DNA of 64,000 nucleotides from an uncultured Carboxylicivirga sp. (GCA_947503525.1 CANNEA010000001.1:1178001-1242000); one strand, 5' to 3'. Shown: positions 20,158-28,618, counted from the stretch's first letter. Program-made: numbers and translations. Notes: a model not told the origin generated them from the letters alone.

Positions 20158-20502
20158 ATGAAAGTAAAAGAGATTGCGGAGATAATAGATGCTAAAGTTG
20201 TTTGCGGTGAAGAATTTATCAACAGAGAAATTTGTTGTGGGTTTGCAAGCGACTTGATGAGCGATGTTTTGACCTTAGACTCAGAGCAATTGGCCCTAAT
20301 TACAGGCTTAGCTAACATGCAAGTGGTTCGCACAGCAGAAATGGCTGATGTGAATTGTATCGTGTTTGTTCGGGATAAAAGTGTTAGTCCTGAGATGATG
20401 GAAGTGGCTGAAGATAATGAGATGGTTCTTTTAGAGTGTAAGTATTCAATGTTCAATGCAATTGGCAGACTTTTTCAAGCTGGTCTCCAACCTGTATATT
20501 GA
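20158..20502 (+). CDS. DRTGG-domain protein 1
   Basis: About 114 residues from the ATG at 20158 (MKVKEIAEIID). The frame is open back to 20080, but the paralogue at 22303 also starts MKVSDI, which supports the shorter start. It is a stand-alone DRTGG-type domain, with CGFASDLMSDVL near residue 25 and a hydrophobic C-terminal strand pattern. DRTGG domains also occur in phosphotransacetylases and CBS proteins; their ligand is unknown, with a regulatory nucleotide often proposed. The upstream gap (19886-20157) holds an inverted repeat GTTTCAATTTGAAAC but no clear promoter. Confidence 0.78.
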   Translation: MKVKEIAEIIDAKVVCGEEFINREICCGFASDLMSDVLTLDSEQLALITGLANMQVVRTAEMADVNCIVFVRDKSVSPEMMEVAEDNEMVLLECKYSMFNAIGRLFQAGLQPVY

Positions 20503-20510
20503 TTAATGAT

Positions 20511-20927
20511 ATGGAGTTTAACTACGAAGTTGAAGGTGGCAATTTTGCAAAAGCAGGCAATGCAGCCAGTAGTGTTAAAAAAGTCTTAAAGCAACTTAAT
20601 GTTGATCCCAAGGTGATCAAGCGAGTTGTAGTTGCTCTTTACGAAGGTGAAGTGAATGTAGTAGCTCATGCCTATAAGGGTAATATCATGGTGGATATTG
20701 ATACGGAAAGAATTTTTATAAAAATAAGTGATGAAGGCCCGGGGATACCGGATATAGATTTGGCCATGACAGTTGGGTATTCGACTGCATCAGCTATGGT
20801 TAGAGAAATGGGTTTTGGAGCAGGCATGGGACTGCCAAATATGAAACGAAATGCAGATTCATTAAACTTAACGAGTAAAGTTGGCAAAGGAACGGTTGTA
20901 GAATTAACCACCAATTTACCAAAATAG
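20511..20927 (+). CDS. HATPase_c protein, anti-sigma-factor-kinase-like
   Basis: About 138 residues from the ATG at 20511; a TTG at 20499 overlaps the previous stop and is less likely. It is a single GHKL ATPase domain like RsbW/SpoIIAB: the N-box region EGEVNVVAHAYKG, the G1 box SDEGPGIPD and the G2 box GFGAGMGLPNM. A serine kinase acting against the SpoIIE-like phosphatase gene upstream would make a partner-switching pair, but no STAS substrate or sigma factor is encoded in the block. It lies 8 bases after DRTGG protein 1 and 9 bases before the second H-cluster-domain gene, which indicates one transcript. Confidence 0.85.
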   Translation: MEFNYEVEGGNFAKAGNAASSVKKVLKQLNVDPKVIKRVVVALYEGEVNVVAHAYKGNIMVDIDTERIFIKISDEGPGIPDIDLAMTVGYSTASAMVREMGFGAGMGLPNMKRNADSLNLTSKVGKGTVVELTTNLPK

Positions 20928-20936
20928 ATTCAAGGT

Positions 20937-22316
20937 ATGAGCGAACAGCAGTTTTATCATGCATTAAAAGTCGACGAAGACAAGTGTTACGGATGCACTC
21001 ATTGTATGAATGTGTGTCCAACTGATGCCATCCGAATAAGGGAAGGTATCGCAAGGATTCGTAAAGACTGGTGTGTGGACTGTGGCGAATGCATGAAGGC
21101 TTGTCCTGTTGATGCCATTTACGTTGAGCAAGATGATTTTGAAAGAATATTTGACTTCAAACACAGAGTTGCCGTTTTGCCTTCGGTGTTTATAGGTCAG
21201 TTCTCAAAGCAAATCCAGGAAAGTGAAATAATAGATGTCCTTCATAATTTGGGCTTTACCCATGTAGTTCCGGCAGAAGCAACTGTAGATACTATTAATG
21301 AGGCGATGTTAGATGAGTACACGTCTGATCGTGATAAACCCTTAATTTCGTCATTCTGCCCTTCAATTGTTCGCCTTATACAAGTTAAATTCCCGGGATT
21401 AGTAAATAATATTATTCCCATTAAACCGCCTATTGACAGTACGGCCATTTATTATCGGCAAATGCTTCTGGATGAAGGTAACAAAGCAGAGGAGATTGGA
21501 ATTTTCTACGTAACGCCTTGTGCTTCTAAAATTGCAACTGTTAAGGATCCGGTTGGTGAATCAGAATCATTTGTTGATGGGGTAATCAACATGGATTTCT
21601 TGTATAATAAGGTTTACCATATTCTAAATAACAGAAATCAGGAAGCCACCAAGGAAAGTAAGGCTGTTCCGTATGTAACACCTAAAGGATTACGTTGGAG
21701 TTTAACCGAAGGTGAATCAAGCCATATGGAAGGTAGATGTTTGGCGATTGATGAAATACATAATGTCATCAAGTTCCTGAATAAAGTGGAGAACGATGAA
21801 ATCATTAATGTTGATTTTCTGGAGTTAAGGGCTTGCGACCAAAGTTGTGCAGGCGGTGTTTTACTTTCTGAGAATCGTTTTCTAACGGTGGAACGATTGA
21901 AGAAAAGAGCCGAACGAATTGAGCAGAATAATGGTGAGGTCAACTTTTTTAGTTTTGATCAAAAGGAATATATCAAACAGAATCTTGAGTTAGGCAAAAT
22001 TGAACCACGTTCAATGATGAGCTTAGATAACGACATGGCTACAGCCATTAAGAAGATGGAACGTGTACGCAGCATCATGTGTTATCTGCCGGGCATTGAT
22101 TGTGGAGCATGTGGTTCTCCGAGTTGTGAAAGCCTTGCCAGAGATATTGTGTTAAAGGACGGACATATTTCCAATTGTGTGTTTATGCAACGGATGATGG
22201 AGAAAACTAAAAAGTTAGATCCAATGCATTCCATCCGAATTATTGAAAAAACATGGGGTAAGGATCGTCTGGATAAGGACTGTTATAAAAAAGGAGCAAA
22301 AAATGAAGGTATCTGA
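20937..22316 (+). CDS. Second H-cluster-domain iron-sulfur protein (group D-like)
   Basis: 459 residues. Two complete ferredoxin motifs (C17, C20, C23, C27 and WCVDCGECMKACP) are followed by an H-cluster-like domain with L1 SSFCPS (C141), L2 VTPCASK (C195) and L3 RACDQSC (C300, C304). The four cubane/bridge cysteines therefore remain, while the proton-relay Cys and the GGGQP tail are gone. A C-terminal FeS domain (CGACGSPSC...C) follows near residue 390. There is no PAS domain or kinase. It probably senses or relays electrons rather than turning over H2. The 3' end overlaps DRTGG gene 2 by 14 bases, which implies translational coupling. Confidence 0.85.
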   Translation: MSEQQFYHALKVDEDKCYGCTHCMNVCPTDAIRIREGIARIRKDWCVDCGECMKACPVDAIYVEQDDFERIFDFKHRVAVLPSVFIGQFSKQIQESEIIDVLHNLGFTHVVPAEATVDTINEAMLDEYTSDRDKPLISSFCPSIVRLIQVKFPGLVNNIIPIKPPIDSTAIYYRQMLLDEGNKAEEIGIFYVTPCASKIATVKDPVGESESFVDGVINMDFLYNKVYHILNNRNQEATKESKAVPYVTPKGLRWSLTEGESSHMEGRCLAIDEIHNVIKFLNKVENDEIINVDFLELRACDQSCAGGVLLSENRFLTVERLKKRAERIEQNNGEVNFFSFDQKEYIKQNLELGKIEPRSMMSLDNDMATAIKKMERVRSIMCYLPGIDCGACGSPSCESLARDIVLKDGHISNCVFMQRMMEKTKKLDPMHSIRIIEKTWGKDRLDKDCYKKGAKNEGI

Positions 22317-22638
22317 TATAGTTAAATTACTTAAACTTAAGGTAATTGGAGGTGAAGAAGGTCTGGATAATGAAGTCTGTGGTGGTTACACTTCAGATTT
22401 ATTGAGCGACGTCATGGGTAATGCTGATGAAGGTCAAGTATGGATTACTTTGCAAACGCACCGAAATGTTATGGCCGTTGCATCACTTAAAGAAGTGGCT
22501 GCTGTAATTATAGTTAAAGGTCTAGAAGCAGAAGAAAATACGATAAATCAGAGCAATGATGAAGGGATTCCACTTTTAAGTACGGATTTAGAAGCCTTCG
22601 AGTTGTCTGGTCAGTTATATAAAATATTGAATCCATGA
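22303..22638 (+). CDS. DRTGG-domain protein 2
   Basis: 111 residues. The start is the ATG at 22303, preceded by a good ribosome-binding site (AAGGAGC) inside the previous gene. It is paralogous to the protein at 20158: both begin MKV, share GGEE near residue 20 and share a CGG/CCG-x-x-SDLLSDVM-like motif near residue 30. Differences elsewhere suggest the two bind different partners. The PHP gene starts two bases after its stop. The function is unknown. Confidence 0.78.
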   Translation: MKVSDIVKLLKLKVIGGEEGLDNEVCGGYTSDLLSDVMGNADEGQVWITLQTHRNVMAVASLKEVAAVIIVKGLEAEENTINQSNDEGIPLLSTDLEAFELSGQLYKILNP

Positions 22639-22639
22639 T

Positions 22640-23380
22640 ATGAACCAGTTTAAGGCCGATTTACACATGCATACGGTGCTTTCCCCCTGCGGTAGCTTGG
22701 AGATGAACCCTTCGGTAATAGTAGATGAGGCATTAAAACAAGGTTTAGATATTATTGGAATTACCGACCACAATACTACGAAACAATGTAAAGTGGTGTT
22801 TGAATTGGGTAAAGAAAAAGGATTAGTAGTGATCTGTGGGGCAGAGGTCACAACAAAAGAAGAAGTGCACTGCCTGACGTTCTTTGAAAATTTTGAGAAA
22901 TTGGAAAAATTCGAAAGCTATCTGGATAATTATCTGCCGGATGTTCCGAATGATACCGAAATGTTTGGTCACCAGGTTTGGGTGAATCGTGAAGAGGAGA
23001 TAGTTGGAGAAGAAAGTCGCTTATTAATAAGTGGTATTGATCAAAGCATTGAGGAGGTAGAAGCTAAGGTTAGAAGTCTGGGTGGATTATTTATACCTGC
23101 CCATGTTGATAAAGGACGGTTTAGTTTGTACAGTCAACTTGGATTTATGCCATTCGACCTTAAGCCCGATGCAATAGGCTTAAGTGCCAATGTTAAGGAT
23201 GAATTTCTGGCTAATCACAAAGAGTTGGAGAACTACACGCTTTTAAGATCATCCGATGCACATCAGCCGGATTTAATAGGCTCGCATTACAGCATATTTG
23301 AAATGGAGCACCGAACTTTTGAAGAGATCAGGATGGCACTGCATCAAACAAATGGAAGGAGGGTTTGCCGCACGGTATGA
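22640..23380 (+). CDS. PHP-domain phosphoesterase
   Basis: 246 residues with the full set of PHP metal-binding motifs: DLHMHTVLSPCG (near residue 7), ITDHNTT (near 39), AEVTT plus EVHCL (near 69), PAHVDKG (near 153) and SSDAHQPD (near 205). Relatives such as TrpH/RNase AM (YciV) hydrolyse 3',5'-bisphosphonucleotides or RNA 5' ends. A nucleotide second messenger read by the adjacent DRTGG proteins would be an attractive substrate, but this is speculation from position. Its stop overlaps the next start (ATGA), so it is coupled to the HATPase gene. Confidence 0.85.
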   Translation: MNQFKADLHMHTVLSPCGSLEMNPSVIVDEALKQGLDIIGITDHNTTKQCKVVFELGKEKGLVVICGAEVTTKEEVHCLTFFENFEKLEKFESYLDNYLPDVPNDTEMFGHQVWVNREEEIVGEESRLLISGIDQSIEEVEAKVRSLGGLFIPAHVDKGRFSLYSQLGFMPFDLKPDAIGLSANVKDEFLANHKELENYTLLRSSDAHQPDLIGSHYSIFEMEHRTFEEIRMALHQTNGRRVCRTV

Positions 23381-23922
23381 GAGATTTATCAATGCATATA
23401 ACTGATATCATTCAGAATTCTGTACGAGCCAAGGCTAAGTTGGTTCAACTCACCATTGAAGAAGATGGCGATAAGTTGAAAATGACATTTACAGATGACG
23501 GTACAGGAATGGATGCTGAAACAGTTCAAAGGGTAAGTGATCCTTTTTATACATCACGAACAACACGGAAAGTAGGGATGGGTATTCCGCTGTTTAAGCA
23601 AAATGCGGAGCTTACAGATGGATCGCTTGACATTGAATCGGAATTAGGTGAAGGCACTGTGGTACAAGTGGAATTGGGACTCAATCATATTGATCGTCCT
23701 CCCATGGGTGATTTATCATCAACAGTGGCCATGCTAATCACCGGTAATCCTGAGGTGGAGATGATCTTTTGCTATAAGAAAGATGCTGATGAATTTAAGT
23801 TGGATAGCCGCGAGGTTAAAGAAATATTGGATGGAGTGGATGTTCGATTGCCTAAGGTGACCAATTTCTTAAAAGAAATGATTGAAGAGAATTTAAAGGA
23901 ATTAAAAATAGAGAGTGACTGA
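23377..23922 (+). CDS. Second GHKL/HATPase_c protein
   Basis: About 181 residues from the ATG at 23377, which forms an ATGA overlap with the PHP stop; a TTG at 23365 is an alternative. It shows the N-box MHITDIIQNSVRAKA, the G1 box TDDGTGMD, DPFYTSR and the G2 box GMGIPLFKQN, so it is a histidine-kinase/MutL-like ATPase fold without a phosphoacceptor domain. A C-terminal 80-residue extension has no recognised domain. It is the last gene of this tightly packed segment. Confidence 0.82.
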   Translation: MRDLSMHITDIIQNSVRAKAKLVQLTIEEDGDKLKMTFTDDGTGMDAETVQRVSDPFYTSRTTRKVGMGIPLFKQNAELTDGSLDIESELGEGTVVQVELGLNHIDRPPMGDLSSTVAMLITGNPEVEMIFCYKKDADEFKLDSREVKEILDGVDVRLPKVTNFLKEMIEENLKELKIESD

Positions 23923-24018
23923 AAGAGTGGTGTTTAGTCGAGGAAGTGTCGCTATGAACTCGACCTGACAACAGCGAATTAAATAAAAGGAATGTGTAAT
24001 TAATAATAATGAATTGCT

Positions 24019-24426
24019 ATGACAAAAGTTAAATCACTTGCCGACCTTCGGAAAATGAAGGAAGAGCTGGCCAATAAGGTTCAGCTGCGCGAAAAAAGTG
24101 ACAGCCCTGAGAAATTAGTTCAGGTGAAAGTGTCAATGGCTACCTGTGGTATTGCTTCAGGTGCTAAGGAAATCATGAACCACATGATTGACGAAATGGA
24201 TCGTCAGGCTATAGAGGCTTTAGTGACTCAAACCGGTTGTATGGGTTTTTGCCATGCTGAACCAACCATTGAAGTAACCTTACCTAATAATGAACCTGTT
24301 GTTTTTGGTCATGTAGACTCTAAAAAAGCAGATGAAATAATTACTAAGTACATTATTCGAGGTGAATTGGTGGATGGAATCATCCCGGTGAATTACGAAA
24401 CAGTTAAAGAAAACAAGAACGACTAG
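24019..24426 (+). CDS. Thioredoxin-like [2Fe-2S] ferredoxin-domain protein
   Basis: 135 residues. After a basic N-terminal helix (about 1-35) comes a thioredoxin-like [2Fe-2S] domain with MATCGIASGA (one Cys) and TGCMGFCHAEP (C-x3-C). The C-x4-C of NuoE is reduced here to a single Cys in the first loop, so the ligand set looks incomplete or unusual. It is encoded 11 bases before hydB of operon 2 and probably belongs to the bifurcating hydrogenase as an accessory electron carrier. A 96-base gap separates it from the regulatory genes. Confidence 0.8.
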   Translation: MTKVKSLADLRKMKEELANKVQLREKSDSPEKLVQVKVSMATCGIASGAKEIMNHMIDEMDRQAIEALVTQTGCMGFCHAEPTIEVTLPNNEPVVFGHVDSKKADEIITKYIIRGELVDGIIPVNYETVKENKND

Positions 24427-24437
24427 TTTTATACGCT

Positions 24438-26231
24438 ATGGCTAAATTTAAGAATCATGTCCTTGTATGCGGCGGAACAGGTTGTCGTGCTTCGCAAGGA
24501 GAAGAGATTGTACAAAACCTGAATCAGGTCATTGAAGAAAATGGCATTGAGCAAGATGTTCAGGTGGTAAGAACCGGATGTTTCGGTTTTTGTGAAAAAG
24601 GTCCTGTTGTAAAAATGGTACCTGACAATACTTTCTATGTTCAGGTTACACCAGATGATGCAACTGAAATAGTAAAAGAACATTTAGTAAAAGGACGTAA
24701 AGTAGAGCGTCTTTTATATACCGACCCTGAAACCAAAGAGCGTGTTTCGGAATCAAAAGATATGGGTTTCTATAAGAAGCAGATTCGTATAGCTTTACGT
24801 AACTGTGGATTTATTAATCCTGAAAATATCGACGAGTATATCGCTCGCGATGGTTATGCTGCCCTTGGTAAAGCTTTAACCGAAATGAAACCTGAAGAGG
24901 TTATCAAAGAAATTTTAGATTCAGGTCTTCGCGGTAGAGGTGGAGGAGGTTTCCCAACTGGTTTAAAGTGGGAGCTGACTCGCAAGGTTGATGCTGATCA
25001 AAAATATGTAGTGTGTAATGCCGATGAGGGTGACCCTGGGGCATTTATGGATCGTTCAATTCTTGAAGGTGATCCGCATGCTGTACTGGAAGCTATGGCC
25101 ATTAATGGATTCTGTACTGGAGCCAGTATTGGTTTAATCTACATTCGTGCTGAGTACCCATTGGCTATTTCACGTTTGAAAATTGCCATTGAGCAAGCTC
25201 GCGAATATGGATTGTTAGGTAAAGATATCTTAGGTACTGGTTTCGACTTTGATGTTGAAATGCGTTATGGCGCAGGTGCTTTTGTTTGTGGTGAGGAAAC
25301 TTCTTTGATTCACTCAATGGAAGGTTTACGTGGAGAACCTACTGTTAAGCCTCCATTCCCATCAGAGAGTGGTTACAAAGGCAAACCTACAAACGTAAAT
25401 AATGTTGAAACATACGCTAATATTCCGGTAATATTATTGGAAGGTGCTAAATGGTTCAGTAGTATTGGTACCGATAAGAGTAAGGGAACAAAAGTATTTG
25501 CCCTTGCAGGTAAGGTAAATAATGTAGGACTTATTGAAGTTCCTATGGGTACTACCCTTCGTGAAGTAATTTTCGATATTGGTGGTGGTATCAAAGATGG
25601 TAAAGGCTTTAAGGCTGTTCAAACCGGTGGTCCTTCAGGTGGATGTTTAACTGAGAAACACCTTGATATTCCTATCGATTACGATAACTTATTAGCCTGC
25701 GGTTCTATGATGGGATCAGGTGGTATGATCGTAATGGACGAGGATGACTGTATGGTGTCAATGGCTAAGTTTTACTTAGACTTTACTGTTGAAGAATCAT
25801 GTGGTAAGTGTGCTCCTTGCCGTATCGGTAATAAGCGTCTTTACGAAATGTTGGACAAAATTACTGAAGGTAAAGGAACTGATGAAGATCTTGGACACTT
25901 GAGAAACTTAAGTAACGTTATCAAGGATACTTCTTTATGTGGATTGGGGCAAACATCTCCAAACCCGGTGCTTTCTACAATGGAAAACTTCTGGGATGAG
26001 TATGTAGCTCACGTTAAAGATGATAAATGTCCGGCTGGTCAATGTAAATCATTAATGCAGTATGTAATTGTTGAGGACAAATGTGTGGGTTGTACCCTGT
26101 GTTCTCGAGTTTGTCCTGTTGATTGTATTGTGGGTGACAAAAAAGCACCACATGTTATCACTCAGGATATCTGTATTAAGTGTGGGGCTTGTTATGATAA
26201 GTGTAAGTTTGGTGCCATCAGCATTCAATAA
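24438..26231 (+). CDS. hydB: Bifurcating hydrogenase 2 flavin subunit HydB
   Basis: 597 residues, full length for HydB of electron-bifurcating [FeFe]-hydrogenases. The domains are: an N-terminal thioredoxin-like [2Fe-2S] domain (CGGTGCRAS and RTGCFGFCEKG), a NuoF NADH/FMN core (GLRGRGGGGFPTGLKW near 165; ADEGDPGAF near 195; GAGAFVCGEETSL near 275), an SLBB region, the [4Fe-4S] ESCGKCAPCRIG...C near 455, and a C-terminal two-cluster ferredoxin domain (CVGCTLCSRVCP and CIKCGACYDKC). The last domain is absent from the operon 1 homologue. It is predicted to exchange electrons with NAD(H), ferredoxin and HydA. Confidence 0.95.
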   Translation: MAKFKNHVLVCGGTGCRASQGEEIVQNLNQVIEENGIEQDVQVVRTGCFGFCEKGPVVKMVPDNTFYVQVTPDDATEIVKEHLVKGRKVERLLYTDPETKERVSESKDMGFYKKQIRIALRNCGFINPENIDEYIARDGYAALGKALTEMKPEEVIKEILDSGLRGRGGGGFPTGLKWELTRKVDADQKYVVCNADEGDPGAFMDRSILEGDPHAVLEAMAINGFCTGASIGLIYIRAEYPLAISRLKIAIEQAREYGLLGKDILGTGFDFDVEMRYGAGAFVCGEETSLIHSMEGLRGEPTVKPPFPSESGYKGKPTNVNNVETYANIPVILLEGAKWFSSIGTDKSKGTKVFALAGKVNNVGLIEVPMGTTLREVIFDIGGGIKDGKGFKAVQTGGPSGGCLTEKHLDIPIDYDNLLACGSMMGSGGMIVMDEDDCMVSMAKFYLDFTVEESCGKCAPCRIGNKRLYEMLDKITEGKGTDEDLGHLRNLSNVIKDTSLCGLGQTSPNPVLSTMENFWDEYVAHVKDDKCPAGQCKSLMQYVIVEDKCVGCTLCSRVCPVDCIVGDKKAPHVITQDICIKCGACYDKCKFGAISIQ

Positions 26232-26268
26232 TTTACCATTGTAGTTTTGAACAGTAAAAGATAAAAGA

Positions 26269-28035
26269 ATGGAAATCGTTCAATTAACCATAGATAATAA
26301 AAAGGTAGTTGTTGAAAAAGGCACTACCATCTTAGAAGCTGCTAAATCAATCGGGGTGGATATTCCTACCCTGTGTTATATGAAGCTTCATGACACTAAT
26401 TTCGAGAACAAGCCGGGCGGATGTCGTGTGTGTGTTGTTGAGGTTGAAGGTCGTCGTAACCTTGCTCCGTCATGTAAATCAACATGTGAGGAAGGAATGA
26501 AAATTAATACGCACTCGGTACGTGTTGTAAATGCACGTCGTACAGTTATGGAGTTGATCTTATCTGATCACCCATTCGAGTGTTTGGTTTGTGCCAAGTC
26601 CGGCGATTGTGAATTACAATCATTGGCTCAAAATTTGGGTATTCGTGAAGTGAAGTACCAGGGCGAGAAAAACAAATACAAGAGTGATGAATCTCCGGCT
26701 ATCATTCGAGAAATGGAGAAATGTATCATGTGTCGCCGATGCGAAACAGCTTGTAACGACGTACAGACAGTAGGCGTACTTTCTGCTATCAATCGTGGAT
26801 TTGAGTCTGTTGTTGCGCCAGCCTTCGAAATGGATTTAGATCACTCTACTTGTACCTTCTGTGGTCAATGTGTGGCTGTTTGTCCAACAGGAGCTTTAAC
26901 TGAGCGCGATAGCTCATCTAAAGTAATGGATGCTATTGTTGATCCTAATAAAACAGTTATTGTCAATACTGCTCCTGCAGTACGTGCCGCTTTAGGTGAA
27001 GAATTTGGTATGGATGCCGGTACTCTGGTAACTGGTAAAATGGTTTCGGCTCTACGTAAACTTGGTTTCGATCATGTATTTGATACTGACTTTGCTGCCG
27101 ACCTTACCATTATGGAAGAAGGTACTGAGTTGTTGGGCCGTTTAGGAAAACATTTAGCCGGTGATAAAGATGTGAAATTACCAATCCTGACTTCTTGTTG
27201 TCCGGGATGGGTTAACTTCTTTGAGCATCAGTTTCCTGATATGTTAGATATTCCATCTACAGCTAAATCTCCTCAGCAGATGTTTGGTGCTATTGCCAAA
27301 ACTTATTTTGCTGATCAGTTGGAGAAGAAACGTGAGGACGTTGTTGTTGTTTCGGTAATGCCTTGTTTGGCTAAGAAGTATGAATGTTCACGTGATGAAT
27401 TTAAAGTTGATGGCGATCCTGATGTGAATCTGTCTATCTCAACGCGTGAGTTAGCTCAAATGATTCGTAATGCCAATTTAAATTTTGAAGCGCTTGAGGA
27501 TGATGATTTCGATCAGCCAATGGGTGAGTCAACAGGTGCCGCTGTTATTTTTGGTACTACCGGCGGTGTAATTGAAGCAGCTGTTCGTACAGCTTACGAA
27601 GTACATACTAAAAAGACGCTTGAGCGTTTAGACTTTGAAGAGCTGCGTGGAATGGAAGGTATCCGTTCGGCAACCATCGATTTTGATGGTCTACCAATCA
27701 ATATTGGTATTGCTCATGGTTTGGGTAATGCACGTAAGTTGCTTGAAGATATTAAAGCAGGTAAGTCGGAATTCCATGCCATTGAAATTATGGCTTGTCC
27801 TGGTGGATGTATTGGTGGTGGCGGTCAGCCTTATCACCATGGTGATGTTGAAATTCTTAAGAAGCGTCAACGCGCCATCTACGAAGAGGATAAAGGTAAA
27901 ATCTTGCGTAAGTCGCATGAGAATCCATTTATACAAAAGCTGTATAAGGAGTTCTTAGGTGAGCCATGTGGAGAAAAATCTCATGAGCTGTTGCATACAC
28001 ACTATTACGACAAGAAAAAGAAGATTGAAATTTAG
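26269..28035 (+). CDS. hydA: Bifurcating [FeFe]-hydrogenase 2 catalytic subunit HydA
   Basis: 588 residues. The domain order is the same as hydrogenase 1: [2Fe-2S] domain, His-ligated cluster (HPFECLVCAKSGDC), two ferredoxin clusters (CIMCRRCETACN, CTFCGQCVAVCP) and the H-cluster domain. The motifs are fully canonical: L1 LTSCCPGW (C310, C311), L2 VMPCLAKKYE (C366) and L3 MACPGGCIGGGGQP (C510, C514). It catalyses H2 formation or uptake, probably coupled to both NADH and ferredoxin through HydB and HydC. It lies 37 bases after hydB; an 82-base gap with a hairpin separates it from hydC. Confidence 0.96.
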   Translation: MEIVQLTIDNKKVVVEKGTTILEAAKSIGVDIPTLCYMKLHDTNFENKPGGCRVCVVEVEGRRNLAPSCKSTCEEGMKINTHSVRVVNARRTVMELILSDHPFECLVCAKSGDCELQSLAQNLGIREVKYQGEKNKYKSDESPAIIREMEKCIMCRRCETACNDVQTVGVLSAINRGFESVVAPAFEMDLDHSTCTFCGQCVAVCPTGALTERDSSSKVMDAIVDPNKTVIVNTAPAVRAALGEEFGMDAGTLVTGKMVSALRKLGFDHVFDTDFAADLTIMEEGTELLGRLGKHLAGDKDVKLPILTSCCPGWVNFFEHQFPDMLDIPSTAKSPQQMFGAIAKTYFADQLEKKREDVVVVSVMPCLAKKYECSRDEFKVDGDPDVNLSISTRELAQMIRNANLNFEALEDDDFDQPMGESTGAAVIFGTTGGVIEAAVRTAYEVHTKKTLERLDFEELRGMEGIRSATIDFDGLPINIGIAHGLGNARKLLEDIKAGKSEFHAIEIMACPGGCIGGGGQPYHHGDVEILKKRQRAIYEEDKGKILRKSHENPFIQKLYKEFLGEPCGEKSHELLHTHYYDKKKKIEI

Positions 28036-28051
28036 TATTAGTATCAAGATA

Positions 28052-28085
28052 AAAGTATCAGGATACTAGACTGTCTTGATACTTT
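28052..28085 (+). other. Intra-operon hairpin between hydA and hydC
   Basis: Arms AAAGTATCA (28052-28060) and TGATACTTT (28077-28085) are perfectly complementary, with a 16-base loop. There is no long T run after it. It may tune the level of hydC mRNA or protect the upstream transcript. Confidence 0.5.
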
Positions 28086-28117
28086 ATACTTGAATCTTTT
28101 ATCTTAAAAAAAATAAA

Positions 28118-28594
28118 ATGGCTGATATAAAATTACCCGCTGCTAAAGTGGAAGAGTTAAAAGAAGTATGTAAGAAGTTCAACAACGAACCTGGTGAACT
28201 GATTAATGTACTTCATGCGGCTCAAGAATTATTTGGTTACTTACCTGCCGAGGTGCAGGAAGTGGTGGCCAACGAAATGAACGTATCTGTAGCTCACGTA
28301 TACGGAGTGGTTACTTTCTATTCATTCTTTTCAATGATTCCTAAGGGCGAGCACCCGATCTCTATTTGTATGGGAACGGCTTGTTATGTTCGTGGAGCTG
28401 AAAAAGTATTGGATGAATTTAAGCGTCATTTGGATGTGAAGGTTGGTGAAACAACCGAAGATGGTAAATTCTCAATTAGCTGCTTACGCTGTGTTGGAGC
28501 CTGTGGTTTAGCACCGGTTGTGACAGTAGGAGAGAAAGTATACGGTCGTATTGCACCTGAAGATGTTAAAGGCATTTTAGCTGAATATATGTAG
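28118..28594 (+). CDS. hydC: Bifurcating hydrogenase 2 subunit HydC (NuoE-like)
   Basis: 158 residues. A helical N-terminus (residues about 1-75, ending VAHVYGVVTFYSFFS) is followed by a thioredoxin-like [2Fe-2S] domain with CMGTACYVRG (C-x4-C) and LRCVGACGLAP (C-x3-C), all four ligands intact. It completes the HydABC trimer. The order here is HydB-HydA-HydC, whereas operon 1 is ordered C-B-A. An intrinsic terminator follows, closing the hydrogen island. Confidence 0.93.
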   Translation: MADIKLPAAKVEELKEVCKKFNNEPGELINVLHAAQELFGYLPAEVQEVVANEMNVSVAHVYGVVTFYSFFSMIPKGEHPISICMGTACYVRGAEKVLDEFKRHLDVKVGETTEDGKFSISCLRCVGACGLAPVVTVGEKVYGRIAPEDVKGILAEYM

Positions 28595-28618
28595 AGCATA
28601 TTGACCAAAATATATGGA

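Noticed and set aside
16852-22316. Two further catalytic [FeFe]-hydrogenases
   Set aside because: Both lack the proton-relay Cys and the GGGQP part of L3, and one carries a PAS domain; a sensory or electron-relay role fits better.
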